Source: Scylla paramamosain
Lineage: Eukaryota; Arthropoda; Malacostraca; Decapoda; Portunidae
Assembly: GCF_035594125.1 (NCBI RefSeq)
Contig: NC_087181.1
Coordinates: 9,810,817 to 9,874,816 of the forward strand
Reading direction: 5' to 3'
DNA length: 64,000 nt
Position numbers and translations under genes: made by a program. Below are positions 11,229-24,588 of this stretch, piece by piece (positions within the stretch are counted from its first letter, which is position 1; the number at the start of each line of letters is the position of its first letter). The notes under the pieces were generated by a model. It had not been told where the DNA came from. It worked only from the letters and a program-made list of their open reading frames with translations, and ran no database searches.

Positions 11229-11541
11229 GAAAATTTATGGTTCTCTTTCTGTGTACATCAGAGGACGGAAATTTTAGCTATACCTAGTACTTCTCAAATT
11301 CATATACCCAAAAAATGAATAAATAAATAGATTAATTAATTAATTTAATTTAATTAGATAAATAAAAAAATAAATAAATATTAAAAATGTATAATTATTT
11401 CTCCATAAATCTAACAAATAATTCACTATGTAACAAAATTTCACTTTTGTCCTTGGCCCCAAACCATAATTTTCCAGTTATTTCCATTAAGAAAAGTTAT
11501 TTTGATCTTAAAACTTAGGTTTTGTAGTTAGAACAATGAAT
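11229..11541. other. Noncoding AT-rich spacer
   Basis: TTAA/AAATAAATA-rich DNA between the BEL element and the MITE. No coding or structural signal seen. Confidence 0.5.
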
Positions 11542-11544
11542 TTA

Positions 11545-12076
11545 GGCCGGTGTCACACTATGTGGCATCGCCGCTGTGGCAGAACCGTATGCGGCGCCGC
11601 ACATGGTGATATCACACACAAACCAATGAGAGGTGTCACACTAGTGCGGCACTGCTGTTTCCACCGCATTGTGCCGCAGCATGCTGCAGCAGCGCTGGAC
11701 CACTGCACCATGCGCCGCATCCGACCGAATGTCGTGGGAAAACCCACACAGTTCTATGCACATGGTCACACCAGATGGCCACGCCATATCTGGGGCTCCC
11801 TTGCTACAAGATGTTTGACACTGATTTATTCATTCAGTGTATTCATGCAAGGCCAGCACTTTGGAAAAAGATTAATAAAGAATTAATTAATTAATTGATT
11901 AATTAATTAATAAAGAATATTGTGATAGTCAACCTATCTCCACTGGCTGCTGGGGAGCTGGCTGCTGGGGATAGACTGAGCGACTTCGCCGCTTATGTGT
12001 GACAGGATGCAGGTATTGCAGCGGTGATGCATACGGTTCAGCCGCAGTGGTGACGCCGCATAGTGTGACACCGGCC
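11545..12076. mobile_element. MITE with GC-rich terminal inverted repeats and TTA duplication
   Basis: The ends are inverted repeats: GGCCGGTGTCACACTATG at 11545 matches the reverse complement of the sequence ending at 12076. Similarity continues inward for about 50 bases (GCGGC and GAACCGTATG blocks). TTA flanks both ends (11542-11544, 12077-12079). The 532 bp body has no coding capacity and an ATTAATTAATTAAT palindrome at about 11880-11910. The TTA duplication and size fit a non-autonomous PIF/Harbinger-type element, but superfamily assignment from TIRs alone is tentative. Confidence 0.8.
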
Positions 12077-12079
12077 TTA

Positions 12080-12784
12080 CATTTTTTTGCCTTGCCATGA
12101 TAGTGTGGGTTACTATTGGTTTTCATAAGTTAGTGTAAGGCTTATTTACTCATTTTATATCATGTAATATTATTCTCTTCATAATTTAAGTTCTTTATAT
12201 GCATGTATATGTAACGGAAAAGGTGTATTTGAGGTAAAATGTGTTGAGGTGAGGGGCAATATGTGTCCGCTGCCTCTCATATCTGAGTCAGCAGAATTTC
12301 AGAACACATTAGGATCCCAGACGGAAAAGAGGGGTGGCGTTCTTATGGGATAAATCTAGGTGGTGTCGTGGTGACTGAGCAGACATGTGGAGGTGTTGGC
12401 GACATGGTGGCATAACCCTGATATCCAGGATCAGGTTGGTGAGTCTTTTGTGGTACCAAGAGCTCTTGTTCGCTGAAATTTGGTTGGTGAGTTGTGTCCG
12501 ATGTAATGCTGAGGGGGATAGTGTTGGGGTGAGAAGAAGCCATTTTGTGGTTGGGGTTATGGTGGAGGTGTGACATTATTGGTGTCTTTGGGGATGGTGT
12601 TATGGTGTTATAGGTGAACTGTGGCGGTGGTGATGATGTATTGTGAGGTTTGAGGAGGTGAAATAAAGGAATTGTTGTTTGAGGATGTGGTGACAACGTC
12701 TGGAGAAATTCCTGTAGCTGGGGAAAATACTCCAGTGGCCTGTGAAGTTCAAGGATTTTAGTGCTTTGTGAAGTGACAGGAATG

Positions 12785-12876
<92 letters not shown>

Positions 12877-13289
12877 ATGTGTATAACCTTTAAGCAACAA
12901 GGGAGGTGATATAAGAGCCTGAATATAGGAGGAAACCTATTGTGATTAAGTGTGGGAATTACCCTTGGGTCTTGAGTAGAAATTTGTTCCCTAATTTCCT
13001 TTAATGTGTATTACCTCATTTTATTTGTAAGTTAACATTATTATTAATGTATTCTGTTATCATATAGAATAATTGTGTTTTTCTACCCCAACACCGATTT
13101 GACATTGAGGTGATTCCTGGTGTGCTGTGCCATGGTAAGGGTTTTGTGAGAGGGTGTAATAGCTGACAATTTCGGATAGGTTGGGTAGGTATTTCAAGAC
13201 CTTTAAAAATCCAGACATTTAAAATTTTCTGGGATCAGTGTACCATCACTTTCTTGGAAAGATAACAGGGATCATGACACAAGACACTT
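12080..13289. other. Noncoding DNA with T/G-rich low-complexity block and (TA)n
   Basis: Between about 12240 and 12780 the plus strand is TGG/GTG-rich, giving a Pro/His/Thr-rich frame on the minus strand (12786-12343) that I do not consider coding. The (TA)n array follows. 12880-13289 shows nothing recognisable. Confidence 0.5.
12787..12874. repeat. (TA)n microsatellite
   Basis: Uninterrupted TA dinucleotides for about 88 bases. Confidence 0.97.
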
Positions 13290-13565
13290 TTAGAAGTTCC
13301 TAGAACATTTTAGAACATTCTATTCAGTGTAAACATTTCCAGATTATTCTAGGATTTTCTAGAATACAATATAAATATGTAGAAGTATTAAGAATTTTCT
13401 AGAATCTACAAGAATTTTCTAGAATGATTCAGAATATTCTAAAGAAAGTTCAAAAATATTCTAGAAAGATTCAGAACATCCTGGAACACATTTTCGAGAG
13501 ACTAAGAATATTCTAGAGTACTGCTTGACAATATAAAAGTAGGGGCTTGCAGACCACTAATCAGT
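13290..13565 (+). promoter_or_regulatory. Heat-shock-element-like array, TATA box and initiator
   Basis: The octamer TTCTAGAA (two inverted nGAAn units) occurs exactly at 13357, 13397, 13417 and 13459, with TTCTAGAG at 13511. Between and upstream of them are further GAA/TTC pentamers in phase (for example around 13290-13325 and 13424-13445). Downstream are TATAAAAG at 13532-13539 and an arthropod-type initiator TCAGTT at 13561. The A of TCAGT (13563) is 31 bases from the first T of the TATA box. This is the layout of a heat-inducible RNA polymerase II promoter (HSF trimers bind contiguous inverted nGAAn). Function is inferred; the alternative is a TTCTAGAA-rich repeat that happens to precede a TATA box. 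Confidence 0.62.
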
Positions 13566-13606
13566 TCTGCTTTGGCTGCCAGAGAAAACACATCACAAGA
13601 GTTGAA

Positions 13607-13828
13607 ATGGCATCAAGATGCTGCAATCATTCTCCAGATGCATTCTGTTACATATGTAGTCAATTCATCAAGATGAGAAAGAGCGAAGTTCTCTGTGACA
13701 GCATCTGGAAAATGGTGAAATTTATCTATTTTGGGATAAAAAATCATTCTAAAAGCCACAAAAAGCAAAGTTTGACAGGAGTAATGGACGTTTTCTATTG
13801 TTTTGCAGTGAAAAGAGATGGAAAATAA
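13607..13828 (+). CDS. Short Cys-rich ORF downstream of the HSE array, probably truncated
   Basis: The first ATG after the predicted start site opens a 73-codon frame beginning MASRCCNHSPDAFCYIC, followed by QFIKMRKSEVLCDSIWKM. From memory, a CCNH..DxFCYIC(G) start like this heads a recurrent, unnamed arthropod protein family with further CxxC pairs and a WAPH/WREPTDH-like region. None of those later landmarks is visible here. After YFG the frame becomes a Lys/Ser-rich stretch unlike the family and stops at 13826-13828, so this is probably a degraded or frameshifted copy. No function is assigned. The ATG at 13607 was chosen because earlier codons in frame lie upstream of, or overlap, the predicted TSS. 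Confidence 0.45.
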   Translation: MASRCCNHSPDAFCYICSQFIKMRKSEVLCDSIWKMVKFIYFGIKNHSKSHKKQSLTGVMDVFYCFAVKRDGK

Positions 13829-15343
13829 TACTTGCTTGGACAAAAATCGTGTTACATAGTGATATAATCAATGTATCTGCATCAGATATCTTTTTGGATT
13901 AATATTTTATTTTCAACAGTGGAACACTGGTTTTTACTCAGAAATATGGCAAAATATAATAAAATTCTAGTACCAACACACCCCATGCATTAATTAAAGC
14001 ATGAAATCATGAATCTCTTTAGGTCTGTGTACAAAACCAATCAGTAACTAAAGGAAACTATGTCTGCTTTTTCCACATATCCTGATGTACATGTCCTGTG
14101 AATTTCAAATATCTAGCTGCAATAGGTAAAGTACACTAACTCCTTCAACTTTATTGCTTGATTTCTCAAAATGGAGGTTTTAGCACTTTAAAATTTATCT
14201 CCCTTGCAATTCCTGTTACACAAATGTCCTATTGCAGCTTATGAAAGTATGAAAAATGAATAACGTCTGCTATCGAAACTACTGTTTGGAGTTGATTTTG
14301 ATTTTTTTTGTCAAATATTTGAAGTAAAAATATTTGTTACTTTTCATCAAACTTTAAAAAATATTCTTTACTATTGTACAGGAAAATGATAACAGACTTT
14401 GATCTCTTATCCTTCCTGATTAAAATGCTTTCTGAATGACAGAAATTGGTCAATAAATAAGGGAGGAGATACATGGGATTCGTGATTCTACAACCCCCCC
14501 AAAAGTCACTGCATTGTACCCACCTAAGTTACTCCATTTTACCCACCTAAGTGACTCAGCCATCATCCAACCTACACTCACATGAGAGTCTGAGTGACTT
14601 GCCAAACTTAGCAAACCTGGTACACTCTGTAACCAAATTAACATTCCCTGGATCCCTAACCTACCATTCTTAACATGTATAAATATGAATATTCATTCAC
14701 TCATCTTCATTTGCTCCTTCACTCATCTTCATTCACTCATCCCTTCTGTCTCCATAGCAGGTGACCTTCCTCGGTGAGTTGTAGTCAGAGCTTACATTAT
14801 GTCTTGATGTCCCTCCAACCCTCACAACCAGTAGATTGTCCAGTGGGGCCTGTCCATACCTCTTGTGAGGAAATGGTTCCCCATTAAGATGTGATGGAGT
14901 ATTGGGCCCTGTTCACCCTCTTCCCAGGGTGGTTTCCTTTGGGGCCTGTCCATACCTTTTGCGAAGAAATGGTTCCCCATTATTGTGCAACAGAGTATGT
15001 GGGACCTCTCCACCCTCTTCCCAGAGTGGTTCCCTTCCAAGTCCTTTCAGGGCTCAAACTAGGTCCAGGAGAGTTAGTGCAAGCAGTCAATGGATCGGTC
15101 CATTTGACCAAAAAAATACACTTCACACACCCTACCCTTAGATGTTCACTCCATTTTCTGAAATACAAACTCAAAATATAACAATCCGAAGTACCTTAGG
15201 CGCCTTTCAGAAGTAATTTCTCTGTTGTGTACACTAACACTTCTCTATGAGGCATCGAGGAGGACCTCTCACCTGAGGCGGTGGGGGTTCATTTTCAGTT
15301 CCATCATAATATGACACTTCAGGAGGGGCTAGCAGCCACTCTT
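13829..15343. other. Noncoding DNA, contains a 96-bp tandem duplication
   Basis: No convincing coding sequence. 14500-14600 holds CCCACCTAAGTGACTC-type repeats also seen near 6715. The tandem repeat at 14845-15036 is listed separately. Confidence 0.5.
14845..15036. repeat. Two-unit 96-bp tandem repeat
   Basis: The block starting GGGGCCTGTCCATACC begins at 14845 and again at 14941. Both units continue through GAAATGGTTCCCCATTA and CACCCTCTTCCCAG.GTGGTT with moderate divergence. Confidence 0.85.
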
Positions 15344-15346
15344 CTG

Positions 15347-17287
15347 GGGCCAGATCCATGAAACAGATGCTACTTAGCAAACTGCGATCAGCACCCATTA
15401 GCAGCCTCTGGCTGCTAGATGATATCAACAAACGTGTAGGAGGTTGTTGTTGCCATGGTAGCAAGGTTGTTAACTAACACTACTTCCCGAGGTGGTGTAA
15501 GTTAAACACCACCTCAGCAAAAACTCATATAAATATCTATGTGCACACAATTACTTTTTTTTTTTTTAATTGTTTAAAAGCTTTACCACCAAAAAAGCAT
15601 GATTTTGTGATGCATGGAAAATGAAAATAAAGCAGGAAAAGGAGGCAAATTTGCTCCACGTGTGCACTCCTCATTCTGCCTTACAGCAAAAATTGTGTCG
15701 TACTGTTGTTGATTAAGTATTGTTTTTGCCGCTTCTCCTGCATATAATGGAAATTATCTTTGCATACTTCCACATTCATGCCTCGAGGCGAGAAAGGCGC
15801 TTTTAGGATCAGCTTGACCCCTTGGCACTGAGTGATAATGAGCTCATGCTAAAATATCGCTTCTCTTGGCAGGAGCTAATTTTCTTGTTTGAGGAGATGC
15901 AGCCTCAGCTGGAGAGAAGGACAAGGTGTAACCAGGCATTACCAACTCACACCCAGGTTTTGTTGGCCCAGAGATTGTTTGCCAGTGGGTACTTCTGAAA
16001 CATCATTGGAGACACTGCAGGTAAGATGATATTGGTGTTGCATGCTTCAGTACAGGGGGTGGCTGTTTTGGTAACTGTCAGGGAGCCCCTTTCCCTGTCC
16101 TTATTACTGGTCTATTCTCTTACATTCTTTGCTTATACTTTTAGATACACATAAAACATAACTTTAAGGTGAGGAAGAAGTGCCCCTGCCCTTCAGAGAA
16201 TCCAGGGGGGGGAGTAAAGGCCTCCAGAGGTTACCAAAGATTAGGTTATGTTCATCACTGTACACTTTTATATGAAACATTACCTAACCTAACATAACCA
16301 CAGAGGCTAGACCTACCTCTAAGGACACTAATATAAGTTAGCATTACCTCTGGAACACCCCTGAAGGATGGGGGCACTTCTCTTCCCACCTTATACTATA
16401 TGTTTTAGGTTTATCAAGAGGTATATGTGAAAGAATGGAAGAGAATAGACGTAATAAGGCCAGAAGAGGTCTCCAAACATTTAGTACTACTTTTTTTTTT
16501 TAGACTTAAATTTCACAATATTCAATAAATAACTTTTATAGGTGAATAAACTGATGTTCATTGTGGTGAATAATATTTAAGTATGGCTGACTTTCAAGGA
16601 TAAAAGGCAACTTACTGCATGCCACAGTTTATAAAGTTGTAATCCAGTGTCCAGTTTTCCATTGTAGGAACATGTCAAGATTAGTTCCTAGTGTCAAAAT
16701 ATGTGAGTGCGTGTTTTATAAGGAGGAATGAGGGAGAGGCAGCCCCCGGCATAGTTGATGATAGGTTAGGAGTGGTTGGTAACCAAATGTGAGTCCAGGA
16801 GTTGCTAATCTTACAAAACCTAACCTTACCAAACCTGCTGTCAAGTACCCTTGGGGCTGTCCCTTCTTCACCCATCCTATTGTTATTCATCTGTACACAC
16901 ATTTGGAGACTTGTTAGGTTTATTTCTGACATGTTTCTAACACTGTCCTGAGGATAATTTAATTTACTATACTGCTGGCAAAAAAAATTGACAGTAGATG
17001 TAATATGTGCATGGATATGGTTGCAGTGATTGAAAGAGCAGTGCATTACATGTAGAAAGATTATTAAATTCCTGTGGCTGATTTTTTTTTTTCCTACAGG
17101 AGGAAGATGTATCTTATTTAAAATAAATAAATAAATAAAATGAAAATTAATGGCTTATAATCTCCTTTCAGGACCTACCCCAGCAAGAGTCAGCAGGGTC
17201 TTCCAGCGTGTGTGTACCGTGTTGAGTGACAAGTTGGTGCAGGAAATTAAGATGCCTCCAACACACCTTAATCAAATAAGAACTGCA
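15347..17287 (+). repeat. Harbinger left inverted arm
   Basis: This arm matches 24588-27622 in reverse complement from the TIR through exon 1 and the first two thirds of exon 2 of the transposase, including intron 1. Similarity stops at AGAACTGCA (17287 / 24588). It includes a short palindromic block near 15486-15515 (CCGAGGTGGTGT/ACACCACCTC) present in both arms. Confidence 0.88.
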
Positions 17288-17509
17288 CAGTAGTTCTTCA
17301 GGATCAAAAATTTTTTGAGGGTTATTGGGGTCATTGATGGTAAGATTAGCAATGTATTTTGTCTTAAATTTAGTGCTAATGTTATAATCTATCACTTTGT
17401 TGATTTTTCCTTTGAGTGAAAGATATCTCACAGCCTCAAGTTCCTGTTAAGCATTAATAAGGTTTTCATATTTTATGTATACTGTGTGCATATCCAGTGC
17501 AGGAGTGGC

Positions 17510-18399
<890 letters not shown>

Positions 18400-18492
<93 letters not shown>
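18400..18492. repeat. (TA)n microsatellite, right of the LINE tail
   Basis: About 93 bases of perfect TA immediately after the A tract of the LINE. Confidence 0.96.
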
Positions 18493-18497
<5 letters not shown>

Positions 18498-18894
18498 ACA
18501 TATGTAGCTACTGTGTAACATGATCATCTAATACTTTCTTTTGTGTGCACAGGCACCCACATTGCCATCAAGGCCCCAAGTGTGGACGAGGCTCTCTACT
18601 TTAACTGGAAAAGGTATCACTCCCTGAACATCCAACTTGTGAATGGAGTGATCCTCAGCTACTGCTTCAGATTCCCAGATATATAGTATTATTGCATTAC
18701 ATGTTTACCCAGCCATGTACTTTATTGATTTTCATGTGACAGCACATGGTTATTGATAGTGCATAAGAAAACAGTGTGATAAGCCTTGACATTAGTTGTA
18801 AGTGAACAGTTGACATGTGCAAGTTATGATATATTGCTATAAAATGGTGAATGAGTCTATGCCAAACTTATTTAGTATATACTCTACTGTATTT

Positions 18895-20455
18895 ACCTAG
18901 TTGTGTTTTACAGGAAAAGAGCTATGCTAGTGTTGTCTTGTCTCCATATCTATAAGCATCCAGCTTAACTTTAAATTCATGAATATGTTTTGCTTGTACC
19001 ACTGTTTCATCTAAGTTGTTCCATATTTTTTTGCTTCTATTTGGGAAACCATATTTCTTGACATCTCTTCTACTTGCTGTTTTCTTCAATTTCACTCCAT
19101 GTCCTCTTGTAGCTCTTGAGTCCCACACAAATAAGTCTTCTTTGTCAACTTGATCCTTACCCTTTAAAGATCTGTATATAGCAATCAGGTCTCCCCTTTC
19201 TCTTCTCTCTTGTAATGATGGAAACTTCAATCTCCTTAATCTTTCTACATAGGTTAAATCTCTCAAACTTGGTATCAATTTGGTTGCAGCTCTTTGGATC
19301 CTTTCTATTTTCCTTATTTCCTCTTTATTATGGGGTGACCAAACAATTGTGGCATATTCCAGTTTTGGTCGAATCACATATTCCATCAACTTTTTCATAA
19401 TTTCTTCATCCATATAAGTAAATGCCCCTTTCATCTTTCTTAGTAACTCACAAGTTTCCCCAACTATTTTGTTTACACGTTTTAATGGTGATAAATTATC
19501 ACTTATTGCAATTCCCAAGTCTTTTTCTTCTTTGGTTTTCTTAATTTCCACTTCTCCCATGGTGTAGGAACTTGTCAATCTTCTTTTGCTTTTTCCTAAT
19601 TCCATCACCTTCACTTTTTTGCATTGAATTCCATTTCCCATTTCTTATTCCATTTATATATCTTATTTAGATCTTTCTGTAATATTTCACAATCCATATT
19701 GTTTTCCACTCTTTTCAATAATTTTGTGTCATCTGCAAACAGACTTATATAGCTGTCAACTTCATCCACCATATCATTAACATACACCAGAAACATTACG
19801 GGGGCTAAGACTGTCCCCTGTGGTACTCCACTTGTAACTCTACACCATTCTGATTTTTCTTCCTTTATTACTGTTCTCATTTCTCTATCCCTCAAGAAGT
19901 CTGTTATCCAATTCAGTGTGTTTCCTTGCAAACCCCTTATATTTTGAATTTTCCCTAGCAGTCTCTGGTGTGGTACCTTATCAAATGCTTTTTTTTAGGT
20001 CTAAATAAACACGGTCTGCCTAACCCTCTCTTTCTTGAATTATATCAATTGCTCTACTATAAAAGCTCACTAAATTCATGACACAAAATCTTCCACTTCT
20101 GAAACCAAATTGTCTATCAGTCATTGTATGTGTTTCTTCTAAATATTCTATCCATTTGTTTTTAACTATTCTTTCCGCTATTTTTGCCACCACACTTGTT
20201 GGGGACACTGGTCTGTAATTCAATGGATCTTCTTTATTACCTCCTTTAAAAATGGGCATAATATTGGCTCTCTTCCAGTCTAGAGGAATTTTTCCTTCCT
20301 TAAAAGAACATACTATGGTATTGTGTATACCTTCTGCCAGTTGTTCACAGCATTCCTTAAGTATCCAGTTGGACACTCCATCTGGTCCTTGAGCCTTATT
20401 TACATCCAAATCTTTCATAATCTTTGTGTATGTGTGACTATTCATGTATTCCCTT
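18895..20455 (-). mobile_element. CR1-type LINE copy 1, 5'-truncated (RT)
   Basis: Read on the minus strand it starts in RT at KDLDVNKAQGPDGVSNWILK (about 20420) and has NYRPVSPTSVVAKIAERIV. QFGFRSGRFCVMNLVSFYS ends at about 20020. In further frames follow SGVPQGTVLAPVMFLVYVND and SYISLFADDTKLL (ADD intact). EWSP-like YATIVWSPHNKEEIRKIERI and a C-terminal region follow (19641-18922, 239 codons). Two or three frameshifts break it. The 3' end carries AACTAGGTAAATACA (about 18890-18905), identical to the 3' end of the second copy at 27766. It sits in transposase intron 3, and the intron donor is mutated. Confidence 0.88.
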
Positions 20456-21747
20456 CTAGGTGCTACACATGATGCTTTTGTGTGGAGCAAATGTAATCTG
20501 AAGCAATGGTTTAAGAGAGGGGAATTTGGTGATTTCCAGCTTGTTGGTGAGTATCTACAAAGTGCATAACAGTGTATAAATATTTGTGAGCCATGTATTA
20601 TATATAATGATACCATTCACTGCCAAACCACCCAGTGACTACAAACTAACACTTACCTCCTCATGTATGCATTCCTGTTGGTTGTAATATTGTTTTTCTG
20701 CACATTCTTATGTTAACTAATGATAATGATATTCATATTTCTATCAAAAGAAAACTTTGGCACATTATCATTTCATGGGTGAAAAGCAGGCAGTCTGCAT
20801 GACTAAATCATAAAAATTCTGAATTGGGATCATAATATTACAGGCGATAGTGGATATCCCTTCAAGCCCCATCTCATGGTGTCCTTGAGCAACCCCACCA
20901 CTGATGCAGAGCACAGATATAACAGGATCCATGCACAAACTAGGGTCATTGTGGAACATACCATTGGGATGCTGAAGAGTCATTTTAGTTAATGAAAATA
21001 ACACCTCTTCCTCTCCAAAACAGTAACATGTAGAGTAAAACCTGCCATTGAAATCATGAAACAATTATAAACAGTTCATTCTTGTTAGAGAAGTATGATA
21101 TACTTTGTAGATACTCCTTTATAAGTAATGAATACTCTTGTAGTATGAAATCTCACTTTTCACAGGTGTCTGCACTCTTCTGGAGGTAGCTTGCAGTACA
21201 GAGCCAGCAAGTGTGTTAAAATAATTAATGCATGCCTGCTTCTACACAATCGCTGAATCAAGCGGGGTATTCCTGTTCTTGATGACGTATGTACTTATCT
21301 CTATTTTTCGGGTAGTTGAGAAGGTATCAATATCATGGACATTAGATTTAACCGAGTACAGTCATGAGTGTTCTTACACTTGTTGTCAGGGTAATAAAAG
21401 GAAATTTGTCAGATGTGTACTGACATTTAACAAAAATAAACATCTTTTTTTCTACAAAAGTGTCTTGAAAATCATTAGGGTTTGGGCTAGTTTTGGATAA
21501 TCAAAATGCTAAATGTCAAACTACATGACTATTCCTCTCATACAATATAAATTTTAAACAAATGGAAGGGTTAGGTTCAAACTCCTAAACCTCTCAGACC
21601 CTCACAAAAGTCTGCTTATTGTTACCACCTCTTGAGGATGAAGAGGTGTCCCATGCTGATGCCAACTCTGCTGTGCTGCAGAGGGGTCGACATGTTCCAG
21701 GCAGAATCGTGCAGCAAGAACTCATACAAAACTTCTTCCAGCAATGA

Positions 21748-22356
21748 AGTAAGAAAGTCAGGTATCACTTACCTGTGTCAGTAATCATGTAATGAGTGAA
21801 ATAATGGTTTTCCATGTATCACTGCATACTAAATGAAAGAGATCAGTGCAGAATTTAATTTCATCAAGTACTTAAGTGGCTTGCTAGTATTAAGTATGAA
21901 TAGCACAAACAGATACAAAAAAGTGATGTAGATTTATAAAAAAATAAATAAATAATATTATCAATTACCAAAGTCTTTGCAAGAAAAGAAAAATATATCA
22001 ACATCTATGAGTATAGTTCAGGTTCTGTAAAGTAAAAAAAAATAAAATAAATAAATAGTAAATAAACATATTTATAGAAATGCCCACCAGGTCACTGCAA
22101 AACACTCTAATCTTAATTTTGTACATTAGGTAACACAAAGGCATTGTAGGTATCACAGTGAAGAAATGCTTTGGTATTATATTACACTAATATTAACATG
22201 CTAGTCTAGGTAAATGATGGAATTGCTACAACTTAAAGCTACAGAAAAGAAATATAACTTAATATAACTTAATTTCTTAGTCTTATAACTTAATATAACT
22301 TATTATAACTTAATAAGGATAAACTTATGAAAGGTAAAACATTTCAGTCATACAAA
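21748..22356. other. Noncoding spacer between the convergent Harbinger genes
   Basis: AT-rich; contains a TATAACTTAA short repeat at about 22245-22320. No coding signal. Both genes' 3' ends point into it. Confidence 0.6.
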
Positions 22357-24588
22357 CTATTGCTGGCTGGTGTTGGCATTAATAAACTGATCAGCAAGTG
22401 TTACCATCTGCTGCAATGAATACAGAATTTTCCTCTGCACTTCAACAGATTGGCAAAGTGCCTGGGACATATCTTGTACAGCCACCCCCTGCTCCTGCTG
22501 CACCATCACCAGCTTGTCCATGCTCAGAGGAATCTGCTGCTGATTCTCCTGTGCTTGAGACAGAACCCCCAACTCTGAGTGGCCACCTGCAATACAGTTT
22601 AGAAGAAAACATGACTTTACACCACAAAAATAAATGGTATGCGAAATTACATGTCATGCTATCTTGCTATGTCCTTTTACCTTATTTGCTCCTTGGATCT
22701 TTCTGCTATACCTAGGGTGGTGGTATGATACACTTATGGAATCAGCATTTTAAATGCCTGAGAGATGTATTCCTCAAAAAAAAAAATAAATAAAAATAAA
22801 AATAAAAATAAGTTAAAGTAGTAAGAACAACAGACTTATCAGCAGGAGTTGTGTGCCTTCTGCTTGGCTTGGGTGCAGCAGTTGGGGGGGGGGGTTGTTC
22901 AGCAGCTGGCTAGGGTGCAGCAGCTGGGTGGGGTGCAACAACTGGCTGGGGTGCAGCAGCTGGCTGGAGAGCTGGAAGTGGCTGGAGAGCTGCTGCTGGC
23001 TGTGGAGCTGAGGATGCCTGTGGGGCTGCACCTGGATTCAGTATGCTAAAGTAACAATGTATAAATTAGGGTCATATAAATTGTCTGCTAATGTACTGCA
23101 TAAATACGAGGCATTTCATTATGATATTTGACTGTAATAAAGACAGACTTGAAAAGTATGGCACATAGGATAAATGTATAATCAGTGTTCATTGTACTGG
23201 AGGACAAAACTGAATACATGTTAACATATTATTCACCTCTGGATGTCATCATCTGTAACATGGAGGATTTCAACAGTGATATCCTCATCCAGTGCAGATG
23301 ACACAGCATTGCCAAATCCAGAGGCTCCTGCGGACCCAGCAACACCAGGAGAAGAGGATTGGATAGCTCCAACACCACTACTGGTGGAAGGCTGTGGTTC
23401 TGGAAAAAAACGAAAAAAGTGCTTTCATTACTGCAGGTAGTGAATAAGCTGGTATTCTTTGAGTGATATTTTTATTGACAAATTTTTCTTTTAATTAGCA
23501 GTCAACTTAGTCATGTCTGTGTCTGTCACATGGTCTTGCTGAGTTGGTGTGCAAGTGTGCAGATATCTATGTTTAGGAAGATGAGTACTGGACATGATGC
23601 TGCTAGCCCCATGGAAGATGATGCTGTAACATAATTATTGTTACATAACAGTACTGCACTTAAAGTTAAAAAATGGCAGTAATTTACAAAATATAATTTG
23701 ACCTTTAGTAGTTTCTTTATGCAATGTGGCACCCTCACTTTCAGGGTATGATGGTCCTGCAAATGCTGTGGGAGACAACATCCACAGCTTGACCAACTCC
23801 ACAGCAGTGTACATTGTCTCATCTGGAAGTCCCCCCACCTGCATGGATATGAATGTCGCAATTATCAGCTACTTACAAGCTTTTATAGTGGGTAAATTTT
23901 TACTCTTTCATCTGTTTAGCTTTTCCACATGAAACTATTTGTTTTTTTTTATTTCTGGCCTACACTGAATTAGTATGCTAATCAAACCTAATGTAACCTA
24001 ACCAAAACCAAACCTAACCAAAACCAAAATAATATAACCTAACCAAAGGCAAACCTAAAATAGCTAAAATAATCTTGCTTCCCTAAAAATATGCACAGAT
24101 AACCATTTAATAATTGCTGTCATTATTATAATTAATTTGCAGTTGGTATATGTTGGGTTCAAATTACTCTGGAATGACCAACTGTATCTGATGAGAAGGG
24201 TAAGAAAAGCCATGTTGAGACTGGTGAAAAAGTAAAAGAATACCCTACTGTGTGTCTGCTGGAACCATAAACCATGATTTCACTCACTTGCAACAGAACA
24301 TCACATCATTTTTGGTAATATCACAGTAATTCCATCTATATAGCTCTCTATCCCTCTTCTGTGTCAACCACACCATGCTGGGTCTGGAACTATCCTAACA
24401 AAAATGTGATAAGCATAACTGATTAACTCACCAGTGCCTGCTGCGTGACGCTGTTCTACAGCAACCTTGCTCTTGACACGGGTCTGGAGGTCCTTAAATT
24501 TCCTTTGGACCTCAGGATAGCCAATTGCCATGAGGGGAAGACAGCTGAGTCTAGGCAGGTTGATTGATGTGATGCTCAGTAGGGCTAT
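22357..24588 (-). pseudogene. Harbinger Myb/SANT-like accessory protein, multi-exon, damaged
   Basis: Minus-strand exons: (a) 24588-24432, ending INLPRLSCLPLMAIGYPEVQ, then RKFKDLQTRVKSKVAVEQRH and AAGTG at a GT donor. This is the C-terminal helix region and 'RKFKDL' block of the Myb/MADF-like DNA-binding proteins that accompany Harbinger transposases. (b) 23399-23237, acidic/Ser-rich with LDEDITVEILHVTDDDIQR. (c) about 23026-22840, a Pro/Ala/Gln or Ser/Cys low-complexity linker with a stop and a C9 tract that shifts frame. (d) 22586-22357, a coiled-coil-like tail (SMDKLVMVQQEQGVAVQDMS to FINANTSQQ, stop). Exon junctions a-b and b-c have GT-AG and compatible phases. The N-terminal half of the Myb domain is missing, because at 24588 the sequence changes into the duplicated transposase exon 2. 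Confidence 0.7.

Noticed and set aside
12343..12900. 185-codon minus-strand frame with a Pro/His/Thr-rich end
   Set aside because: Its first third is translated (TA)n microsatellite and the rest is low-complexity translation of a T/G-rich tract; no domain, splice or codon evidence.
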